A DNA stretch of 64,000 bases, taken from DATJFQ01 sp035492775. GTDB taxonomy: Bacteria; Acidobacteriota; Vicinamibacteria; Vicinamibacterales; 2-12-FULL-66-21. The notes beneath the pieces are model-generated. The model made no database searches. It had not been told where the DNA came from and saw only the letters and a list, made by a program, of their open reading frames with translations. The position numbers and the translations under genes are program-made. Shown one piece after another: positions 25,124 through 32,658 of the stretch (position 1 is its first letter; each line of letters starts with the position of its first letter). The DNA is taken from positions 14,320 to 78,319 of the forward strand of contig DATJIW010000099.1 in the NCBI GenBank assembly GCA_035492775.1, written 5' to 3'.

Positions 25124-26149
25124 AGCGCTGAAGTCCGCGGCACACGCGCCGGTGCGCGGCACGCGATTGGCTTCGGCCCCCATGCGCAACTCGCGGCCGA
25201 GTTATTCGGCGTCAAGCTGATCGCACTCAATGCAGCGAACGGCCGCAAGCTGCTCTTCACGGTCGTCTTTCTCGCGATCCTCTGGACCATCGCTCAGCTC
25301 GTACGATGGGGCGTCAGCCATGTCGTCTCGCACGAGACGAGAGCCGCCTTCTGGACGCGCCAGTTCATCAGCATTGCGGCGCTCGCGATCACGGTCGTCG
25401 GCCTGGTGTCGATCTGGTGCGACAATCCGGCGCGCGCCGCGGCGGCGCTTGGCCTCGCCTCGGCGGGACGTGCGTTCGCGCTGCAGCGCGTCGTGACGTC
25501 GCTCGCGGGATATCTGCTGATCCTGCGCGGCGACATGTTCAACGTCGGGGATCGGATCAAGATGGGCGGTGTGCGAGGCGACGTGATCCGCATCGGGTTC
25601 ATCCAGATGACGATCATGGAGATGGGCCAGCCGCCTGCCGCGCAGTCGGAGCAACCCGGGATGTGGGTCGAGGCGCGGCAGTACAGCGGGCGGATCGTCA
25701 GCGTGTCCAACGCGATGATTTTCGACGAGCCCGTCTACAACTACTCGCGCGATTTCCCATTCATCTGGGAGGAGATGCACATCCCGATCAGTTTCAAGGA
25801 CGATCGGAGCGCCGCCGAGCAGATCCTGCTGCGTGCGGCGGCGGATTGCGCGCTGCGCGACCGCGACGTTCCCGAGGAAGCGATGCGGGAGCTGGCGCGG
25901 CGTTACTTCATGAAGGCTGCGAGCGTCGAGCCGAGGGTTTACTGGCGGATTACAGATAACTGGGTGGAGTTGTCGGTGCGGTTGGTGACGAGCGTCGAGG
26001 GTGCCGCCGCTGAAGGTCGTCCAGGTCCCGCCCCCCTCGTCTCCCTGAGGCTGTCCCCATTTTTTGCGAAAAATGGGGACTGTCACCATTTTTCGCAAAA
26101 AATGGGGACTGTCCCCTTTATTGCACTGGAACGCTGGCGATGCACGTGA
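25124..26149 (+). CDS. MscS-type mechanosensitive channel, start unresolved, C-terminus replaced by repeat
   Basis: Coherent coding can be read from about 25124: two hydrophobic helices (LLFTVVFLAILWTIAQLV and FISIAALAITVVGLVSIWC), then the MscS pore and middle domain (LASAGRAFALQRVVTSLAGY, FNVGDRIKMGGVRGDVIRIG, VSVSNAMIFDEPVYNYS). The first ATG/GTG/TTG in frame is the GTG at 25406, inside the second helix, so either a rare start codon is used or the 5' end has a frameshift. The last 35 or so residues are translated from the palindromic repeat at 26051-26117 (SPFFAKNG, HHFSQKMG) and replace the normal end. Function as a tension-gated channel is possible but unproven. Confidence 0.7.
   Translation, partial: SAEVRGTRAGARHAIGFGPHAQLAAELFGVKLIALNAANGRKLLFTVVFLAILWTIAQLVRWGVSHVVSHETRAAFWTRQFISIAALAITVVGLVSIWCDNPARAAAALGLASAGRAFALQRVVTSLAGYLLILRGDMFNVGDRIKMGGVRGDVIRIGFIQMTIMEMGQPPAAQSEQPGMWVEARQYSGRIVSVSNAMIFDEPVYNYSRDFPFIWEEMHIPISFKDDRSAAEQILLRAAADCALRDRDVPEEAMRELARRYFMKAASVEPRVYWRITDNWVELSVRLVTSVEGAAAEGRPGPAPLVSLRLSPFFAKNGDCHHFSQKMGTVPFIALERWRCT
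26051..26117. repeat. Tandem palindromic repeat of the GGGGACTGTCCCC type
   Basis: Two 28-nt hairpins in tandem. At 26053-26080, GTCCCCATTTTT pairs perfectly with AAAAATGGGGAC around TGCG. At 26082-26109 the same arms pair with one mismatch around CGCA. GTCCCC follows. The A+T-rich stems contrast with the high-GC surroundings. The element lies inside the 3' end of the MscS-like gene. It looks like an inserted REP-like element. Confidence 0.88.
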
Positions 26150-26264
26150 GCCACGGGCGATCGGCCGCCAGGCGGCCGGAATTCGCCGGTTTCCTGGAAC
26201 CGGACGGTCGATTGTCCTTACGCAGCATGTAACGGCTTGCGTGCATCGTAAGTTTCCGCTGACA

Positions 26265-26660
26265 ATGACGCTGATGCCGTTCCGCCGCCGCTTCTTCGCG
26301 GCAGGCGCCCTGATCGTCGTCCTGGCGCAACTGACGGCTGTCCTCGCCGTGCCGCTCGCCGCATGCGCGGCGATAACCCCCGCCGCGCACCACGACAGCG
26401 TCGAGTGCTGTCCGGCCGGCAGCCATCCCCCCGGCGAGTGCCCGCTGCACCGACAGGACGCGAAGCACTCCGGAGGGTGCCGCCTGACCTGCGCGACGCA
26501 GGGGACCACGCCATTCGTGCCCGGCATCGCCGGCGTCCTGCCACCGGCCTTCGCGATGGCGACCCGCTTCGCCGCCGGTCCCCGTACGATCGTCCACGAC
26601 CCGTCGGGAATTTTCCGCAGCATCACTCCCGCGTCCCCACCGCCCAAATCCGCCGCGTAG
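26265..26660 (+). CDS. Small secreted Cys/His-rich protein
   Basis: 131 residues from ATG 26265 (ATG 26274 is an alternative). A signal peptide covers about 1-30. The mature part has a compact Cys/His cluster around residues 40-75, including ECCPAGSHPPGECPLH and GGCRLTCA, which could bind a soft metal such as copper or form disulfides. The rest is Pro/Ala-rich. No family is recognised. The gene lies 58 nt before a TonB-dependent receptor on the same strand and may be co-expressed with it, which would fit a metal-uptake or metal-sensing context. That link is inference. Confidence 0.65.
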   Translation: MTLMPFRRRFFAAGALIVVLAQLTAVLAVPLAACAAITPAAHHDSVECCPAGSHPPGECPLHRQDAKHSGGCRLTCATQGTTPFVPGIAGVLPPAFAMATRFAAGPRTIVHDPSGIFRSITPASPPPKSAA

Positions 26661-26718
26661 CGCGTACCTCGACGCCCCTGACGGAGCGTCACGACTCCAT
26701 TTCTCGGAGGACAAGGAA

Positions 26719-29547
26719 ATGCGGACGTGTGTGTGTGCCCTCGCACTCGCGTCGCTGCTGGCGGCAGCGACCGCGCGGGCCCAGGAGACGATCGACTCTG
26801 CGAGCGTGAGCGGACGTGTCGTCGACGCGCAGAACGCGGTGGTGCCGGGCGCGACGGTGACGCTGCGTCAACAGGATACGAACGTCACGCGGACGACGCA
26901 GACGAACCGCGACGGCAGGTTCCGCTTCACGTATCTTCAGATCGGGAACTACGAACTCGTCGCGCAGCTCTCCGGCTTCGCCGACGCCAGGCGCTCGCTG
27001 ACGCTGACCGCCGGTGCCGCGTTCGAACTGACGATGACGCTGTCGCTCGCGACGGTCGACACCCAGGTGACGGTGACCGCGGACGCGCCGGTCCTCGAAA
27101 CCGCGCGCACACAGATCGCCGCGACGGTCCAGCGCTCCGAGGTCGCTGCCGTGCCGCTCAACGGGCGGAACTTCCTCGACCTCGCACTGCTCGCGCCCGG
27201 CGTGTCCCCGTCGAATACGGGCACGACACAGCTCTTTGCGGAAACCTCCGCCGTGCCAGGCGGCGGCCTTTCGGTCGGCAGCCAGCGCAACTTCTCGAAC
27301 AACTTTGTTCTCGACGGCGTGTCGGCCAACGACGACGCGGCGGGGTTGAGCGGCACGCCCGTCAGCGTCGACGCGGTGGAGCAGTTCCAAGTGGTCACGT
27401 CGGGGGGGCAGGCGCAGCTCGGACGCGCGCTCGGGGGTTACTTCAACGTCGTCACCCGGAGCGGCACCAACGCGTTCTTCGGAGACGGATTCGGATACTT
27501 CCGGGATTCGAAACTGAACGCGGACAACGCGCTCTCGCATACGCGGCTGCCCATGGACCAGCAGCAGCTGGGCGGCAGCGCCGGCGGTCCGCTCGTCAGG
27601 AACGAAACGTTCTTTTTCGCGAACGTCGAACGGCGCAATCTCGATCAGACGGGACTGGTGACGATCGCGCCGGCAGCCGTCGAGGCGATCAACGCGAAGC
27701 TCGCGGCGACGGGCTACCCGGGCTCGTCGATCGCGACGGGGCCATACGCGAACCCCGTCGACACGCTCAACGTGCTGACGAAGGTCGATCACGCGGCCGG
27801 CCCGCGCGATCAGATGAGCGGCCGATATCTGCTGTATCGCGCGCAGTCGCACAACTCGCGCGGTGCGGGCGGGCTTGCGGCGGCTACCGCGTCTGCCGAC
27901 CTCGCCAACGTCGATCAGGCGCTGTCGTTTTCGAACACCGCGACGATGTCGTCGAGTATGGTGAACGAGACACGGATGCAGTTCGTTCGAAGTAATCTCG
28001 ACGCTCCACCGAGCGACCCCGTTGGTCCGGCAGTCGCCATCGCAGGCGTAGCGTCTTTCGGGACGCTGTCCGTGTCGCCGACTCGCCGCAGCAACACCCT
28101 GGTCGAACTCGTGGACAATGTGTCGCGCCAGTTTGGCGCGCACGCGTTACGCGCTGGCGCCGACCTGATCTGGAACGAGGACACGATAACGTTCCCGCGC
28201 GCGACGCGAGGCTCGTACACGTTCTCATCGCTGGCGCGCTTTCTGGGAGGCGACTACAACAACGCCGGTTTCACGCAGGCCTTCGGGGACGCCTCGGTAT
28301 CCCAGACCAATCCCAACATCGGACTGTATGCGCAGGACGAGTGGAAGGTCGCTCCCTCGTTCACACTCAACGCGGGCCTCCGCTACGATCTGCAGTTCCT
28401 GCACACGATTCGAACCGACACGAACAACGTTGCGCCGCGAGTCGGCTTCGCATGGGCGCCATTCGCATCGGGACGAACGATCGTCCGAGGCGGCGCCGGC
28501 CTCTATTTCGATCGCGTCCCGCTGAGGGCCCTCGCCAATGCGCTCCTATCGGCGAACAACACGACCGACATCGGCAATCTGCGCCAGGTGATCGTGTCGC
28601 TCTCGCCCGCGCAGGCTGGCGCTCCGGTGTTCCCGGCGATCCTGACGGCGCCGCAGGCATCGGTATCGCTCCCCAATCTCACGACGATGCAGCGAGACAT
28701 GCAGAATGCGTACTCGCAGCAGGCGAACATCGAAATCGAGCACGAATTCGGACAGCGGACGACGGTCTCCGCTGCACTTCAATACATGCGCGGCCAACAT
28801 CTGATCGTGTCGATCAATCAGAACGTGCCCACGTGTGTCGCCGTCGGCGCCAACAACGGCTGCCGGCCGAGTTCGACGTACGGAAACAACAGCCAGTACA
28901 CCTCGGCGGCATCATCCGACTACGAAGGACTGCAGCTCTCCGTTCTGCGGCACGCGTCGTCCTGGGGCCAGTACCGCGTGTCGTATACGCTCTCCAAAGC
29001 GATGTCGAACGTCGGCGAGTTCTTCTTCAGTTCGCCGATCGATCCGTTCGACCTCTCGAAGGATTGGAGCCGCGCTGATGACGACCAGCGTCATCGGCTC
29101 GTGATCAGCGGCAGCGCGGCGGCGCGCGGCGGGTGGACCGATCGCTCCTGGGGACGTCTGCTCCGCGATCTCGAGATCAGCGGGACGATGCGCGCGTATT
29201 CGTCGCTGCCGTTCAACATCACCTCCGGGCTGACGACCGTCCAGGGCACGGCTGCGCGCCCGGTGATCGACGGGGCGTTCATCCCGCGCAATGCGGGGGA
29301 TGGTCCCGACTTCTTCACGCTCGACCTTCGCGCCGGGCGGAGCTGGCGCTTCAGGTCCGGTGCGTCGCTCGAAGGATTCGTCGAAGCGTTCAATCTCACG
29401 AATCACACGAACGTGGTGACCGTGAACGGCAACTTCGGGGCCGGAGCATACCCGACGAATCCGTCCGTGTCGTTCGGCCAGCCGACCGCCGTCAGTGATC
29501 CGCGCGTGCTCCAGCTTGCCGTGCGCGTGAAATTTGGAGGGCGATAG
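26719..29547 (+). CDS. Oar-like TonB-dependent outer-membrane receptor
   Basis: 942 residues with RBS CGGAGGACAAGGAA. A signal peptide ends about residue 22. A carboxypeptidase-regulatory-like beta sandwich is at about 28-105 (VSGRVVDAQNAVVPGATVTL). A plug domain follows at about 120-260 (VPLNGRNFLDLALLAPGV, NNFVLDGVSANDD, VVTRSGTNAFFGDGFGYF). The rest is a beta barrel with alternating strands ending in the aromatic-poor LQLAVRVKFGGR. Such receptors import or export large substrates across the outer membrane using TonB energy. Oar of Myxococcus is the prototype. It may form a unit with the Cys-rich protein upstream. Confidence 0.9.
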   Translation: MRTCVCALALASLLAAATARAQETIDSASVSGRVVDAQNAVVPGATVTLRQQDTNVTRTTQTNRDGRFRFTYLQIGNYELVAQLSGFADARRSLTLTAGAAFELTMTLSLATVDTQVTVTADAPVLETARTQIAATVQRSEVAAVPLNGRNFLDLALLAPGVSPSNTGTTQLFAETSAVPGGGLSVGSQRNFSNNFVLDGVSANDDAAGLSGTPVSVDAVEQFQVVTSGGQAQLGRALGGYFNVVTRSGTNAFFGDGFGYFRDSKLNADNALSHTRLPMDQQQLGGSAGGPLVRNETFFFANVERRNLDQTGLVTIAPAAVEAINAKLAATGYPGSSIATGPYANPVDTLNVLTKVDHAAGPRDQMSGRYLLYRAQSHNSRGAGGLAAATASADLANVDQALSFSNTATMSSSMVNETRMQFVRSNLDAPPSDPVGPAVAIAGVASFGTLSVSPTRRSNTLVELVDNVSRQFGAHALRAGADLIWNEDTITFPRATRGSYTFSSLARFLGGDYNNAGFTQAFGDASVSQTNPNIGLYAQDEWKVAPSFTLNAGLRYDLQFLHTIRTDTNNVAPRVGFAWAPFASGRTIVRGGAGLYFDRVPLRALANALLSANNTTDIGNLRQVIVSLSPAQAGAPVFPAILTAPQASVSLPNLTTMQRDMQNAYSQQANIEIEHEFGQRTTVSAALQYMRGQHLIVSINQNVPTCVAVGANNGCRPSSTYGNNSQYTSAASSDYEGLQLSVLRHASSWGQYRVSYTLSKAMSNVGEFFFSSPIDPFDLSKDWSRADDDQRHRLVISGSAAARGGWTDRSWGRLLRDLEISGTMRAYSSLPFNITSGLTTVQGTAARPVIDGAFIPRNAGDGPDFFTLDLRAGRSWRFRSGASLEGFVEAFNLTNHTNVVTVNGNFGAGAYPTNPSVSFGQPTAVSDPRVLQLAVRVKFGGR

Positions 29548-29566
29548 GAGCGGTGACGCCCGGCGT

Positions 29567-29974
29567 TCAATCGCCTCGGGCGATTTCGCGTCTCACCGCG
29601 CCGACGATCTCCTGCAGATCGTAGGGCTTCCCGATTACTTCGAAGATCGTCAGATCGCGTGAATCCGGTTCGATCTCCTTGAGCCGGGACGGATTCGTGC
29701 TCGTGATGACCCAGCGGCAGTCCCGCAGGCCTTCGAGTGTGCGCAGGTGTTTGTAAAACGTCCACGCCCGGTCGTATGGCGGCGCGACATCGTAGATGAT
29801 GACCGCCGGCTTGTGCGCGGCGATCCCGTCCTCCACTGTCTGGTCGCCGCGGCGAATCGCCTGAACGTGCGCGGACACGACGACGAATCCCTCGGACTCC
29901 AGGTAGACGCGCAGCATTTCGACGGTGTCATCGCTGCTGTTCAGCACACCTACGACGATCGGGGCGTCGGTCAT
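29567..29974 (-). CDS. Stand-alone receiver-like response regulator
   Basis: 135 residues from ATG 29974. It has the CheY-like alternation: VVGVLNSSDDTVEMLRVYLE, a central strand AVIIYDVAPPYDRAW whose Asp is at the phosphoacceptor position, a WVITST strand, and the conserved lysine in VIGKPYD near the end. The acidic pocket at the first strand is N-S-S-D-D, slightly unusual. There is no output domain, so it would act by protein contact. It is divergent from the histidine kinase starting at 30080, about 105 nt away, which is its probable partner. Confidence 0.75.
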   Translation of the reverse strand: MTDAPIVVGVLNSSDDTVEMLRVYLESEGFVVVSAHVQAIRRGDQTVEDGIAAHKPAVIIYDVAPPYDRAWTFYKHLRTLEGLRDCRWVITSTNPSRLKEIEPDSRDLTIFEVIGKPYDLQEIVGAVRREIARGD

Positions 29975-30079
29975 GACGGGGGGGCTGCAAGCTCCGCACC
30001 GCTCCATGGCTGAGTCGAACTTTTCTCTCCGGCGAACGGGAACCTTCAGCCAGTCCCAGCGGATAGAATGTGTACGCGA

Positions 30080-31255
30080 ATGTCTCAGCGCGACGGCAAC
30101 TCCGAGTCGCATCTCGCCGCGATTGTTTCCTCCTCCGAGGATGCGATTGTCAGCAAGGACCTCAACGGGATCATCCAGACCTGGAATCGCAGCGCAGAGC
30201 GCATGTTCGGCTACACGGCCGAGGAGGCGGTCGGCCGGTCGATCACGATCATCATCCCGGAGGACCGGCTGGCAGAAGAGGAAACCGTGCTGACCAGCAT
30301 CCGCGCGGGTGTGCCGATTGAGCACTTCGAGACGATCCGGCGCCGCAAGGATGGAACCCTCATCGAGATCTCGCTGACCGTGTCGCCGATCATCCGGGCC
30401 GATGGCGTCATCATCGGCGCCTCGAAGATCGCACGCGATATCACGGAACAGAAGCGTCTTCAGCGCGCGGCCGAAGAAGGGAGCCGGATGAAGGATGAAT
30501 TTCTCGCCCTGCTCTCACACGAGCTGCGCACACCGCTGAATACGGTCATGGGTTACATGCGCATCCTGCGGCGCGACGATCTCGCGCCGGAGCTGCGCGA
30601 ACGCGCGCTGGACGCGATGGAGCGCAATTCGGCGTCGCTCACGCAGCTGGTGAACGACGTCCTCGACACCTCGCGGATCGTCACGGGAAAGATGCGCCTC
30701 GTTCTCGCTCCGGTGTCGCTGCCGCAGATCATTGCCGACGCGATCGAAACCATCCGCGCGCCCGCAATCTCTAAGGGCGTGCAGCTGGAGCTGCACATGG
30801 GCGGGTCGCTGGAAGTCATCGGCGACGAAGATCGGCTCCGGCAAGTGCTCTGGAATCTGCTCTCGAATGCCGTGAAATTCACGCCCGAGGGTGGACGCGT
30901 GACGCTCGACGCCGAGGTCGAACGCGGCGGTGTCCGCATTGTCGTGGCGGACACGGGCATCGGGATCACGCGCGAAAACCTGCCGCTCGTGTTTCAGCGG
31001 TTCTGGCAGGCGGAACAGGGGACCTCGCGGGAGTACGCCGGCCTGGGCCTCGGTCTCGCGCTCGTCCGCCACATCGTCGAAATGCACGGCGGCACGATCG
31101 AGGCGGCGAGCGGCGGCCGTGACCAGGGCGCAACGTTCACGGTGCGCCTGCCGCGCTCGGGCACGTCCGTCTCCGGGGGCAGCAGCGGCGGCGAATCCGC
31201 CGGCCAGCGATCGGAGGAAGACGCGCTGAGCGGAGACGCTGCCATGCGATCGTGA
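30080..31255 (+). CDS. PAS-domain sensor histidine kinase
   Basis: 391 residues from ATG 30080. A TAGAAT hexamer at 30064-30069 overlaps an in-frame ATG at 30068 and favours the later start. A PAS domain spans about 10-120 (AIVSSSEDAIVSKDLNGIIQ, then ARDITEQKR). The DHp helix carries the phosphoacceptor His in ALLSHELRTPLN (about 147). The HATPase domain has N-box LWNLLSNAVKFT, G1 VVADTGIGI and G2 GLGLGLALV. The C-terminal 30 residues are Ser/Gly-rich. No membrane segment is seen, so it is cytoplasmic. The signal and cofactor are unknown. Confidence 0.9.
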   Translation: MSQRDGNSESHLAAIVSSSEDAIVSKDLNGIIQTWNRSAERMFGYTAEEAVGRSITIIIPEDRLAEEETVLTSIRAGVPIEHFETIRRRKDGTLIEISLTVSPIIRADGVIIGASKIARDITEQKRLQRAAEEGSRMKDEFLALLSHELRTPLNTVMGYMRILRRDDLAPELRERALDAMERNSASLTQLVNDVLDTSRIVTGKMRLVLAPVSLPQIIADAIETIRAPAISKGVQLELHMGGSLEVIGDEDRLRQVLWNLLSNAVKFTPEGGRVTLDAEVERGGVRIVVADTGIGITRENLPLVFQRFWQAEQGTSREYAGLGLGLALVRHIVEMHGGTIEAASGGRDQGATFTVRLPRSGTSVSGGSSGGESAGQRSEEDALSGDAAMRS

Positions 31256-31292
31256 CGTGACGATCTGCTAAACTCGTCAGGTTCTCCGGTCG

Positions 31293-31370
<78 letters not shown>

Positions 31371-31393
31371 ATAAAAGTGAGTCTTTGAACAAC

Positions 31394-31470
<77 letters not shown>

Positions 31471-31889
31471 AATCCCTTTGGGTCTATTCCGGTCACATGG
31501 GTGACAGTACGGTCTCAGCGACCTCGTGACAGCGTCGCTCTCGTTTTTCCCAACAGCCGTTCGTACGTCTGACCGCCGAGGGCGCCGTGCGGCCCGGGGC
31601 AAGGCGTAACAGTCCTCCCCGCCGAGCTGCGGCGACGGCTCCCGTTCCGAATTCTGGTCGTCCAGACCACACCGGCGCCGAATTCCAGCGCGAGTTGCGT
31701 GTGCTGTGGGAGATCTCGACATCCAACACGCCGACATCCGCCCACGGACGCCCCGTCTCCACGGCGATATTCGCGTGCAATCGCTCATTCCTCGATCGGA
31801 TCCAGGCGCTGATGCAACTTCACAGTCGTCGTGGAGGTAACATTGGCGCGCCCTGGCGTGTCGGCGTGCGCCGCAACGGGAGGAGCTCC
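31471..31889. other. Intergenic region without recognised gene
   Basis: Between tRNA-Arg(CCG) and the flavodoxin-like gene there is a 419 nt stretch with no convincing coding frame on either strand. Frames reading into the tRNAs give the familiar artefactual peptides. An RBS for the next gene (GGGAGGAG) lies at its right end. Confidence 0.55.
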
Positions 31890-32624
31890 ATGTACAAGAC
31901 GAAGCCGCGCTTTCCATGCGTCATGCCGTCCGAAGCGCCGTTGAACGTGCTCGCGCTCAACGCGTCCCTCAAGCACGAGCCCGCCGTCTCCAACACCGGC
32001 GAGCTCGCCGCGCTCGTGCTCGACGAGCTCCGCGCGATCGCGCCGGTCAGCGCGGAAATCGTTCGCCTGTCGGATGAAGCGCTGCCGGTCGGCCTTGGTT
32101 TCCGCGAAGGGCCGAACGACAACTGGCCCGCACTCGTGACGAAGATCAAATCCGCGGACATCGTGCTGTTCTGCACGCCGATCTGGTGGGGCGGCCGATC
32201 GAGCCTGATGCAGCGCGTGATCGAGCGCCTCGACGCGCTCGATGAGGAATACAGCACCACCGGACGCAGCGCCATCAAGGGCAAGGTGGCGGGAATCGTC
32301 ATCACCGGAAGCGAGGACGGTGCGTTGAGCGTCATGGGCAGCATCATGATGGTCCTCAGCTGGATGGGGTTCACGCTGCCGCCGGAATGTGCGGCGTATT
32401 GGGTCGGCGAGGTTGGACAGCCTACGTCAGAGGACCGCGAGAAGCGGCTGAAGAACATGGCAACGATGCACATGGCCAAGGGACTGGCCCAGAATCTCGT
32501 CTACTACGCGCGGCTGCTGAAAGCGCATCCGCAGACACTCATCGGCAAGGCGACGTGCTGCGCGATCCACAAGGATCTCGACGCGCCCGCCGCGTTCGGT
32601 GAACTCGCCGAGGATGTAGTCTGA
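31890..32624 (+). CDS. Flavodoxin-like NADPH-dependent FMN reductase family protein
   Basis: 244 residues from ATG 31890, with GGGAGGAG 5-12 nt upstream. The flavodoxin fold is seen as NVLALNASLKHEP (first strand and phosphate loop), a SADIVLFCTPIWWGGRSSLMQRVIERL segment typical of FMN_red/NAD(P)H-dependent oxidoreductases, and VAGIVITGSEDGA. The C-terminal 60 residues are helical. It would bind FMN and transfer electrons from NAD(P)H. The acceptor is unknown. The N-terminal 17 residues before the first strand are probably flexible. Confidence 0.82.
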   Translation: MYKTKPRFPCVMPSEAPLNVLALNASLKHEPAVSNTGELAALVLDELRAIAPVSAEIVRLSDEALPVGLGFREGPNDNWPALVTKIKSADIVLFCTPIWWGGRSSLMQRVIERLDALDEEYSTTGRSAIKGKVAGIVITGSEDGALSVMGSIMMVLSWMGFTLPPECAAYWVGEVGQPTSEDREKRLKNMATMHMAKGLAQNLVYYARLLKAHPQTLIGKATCCAIHKDLDAPAAFGELAEDVV

Positions 32625-32658
32625 CCACCGCTTATGGAGAGCGCGAACCTCCAGCCTC

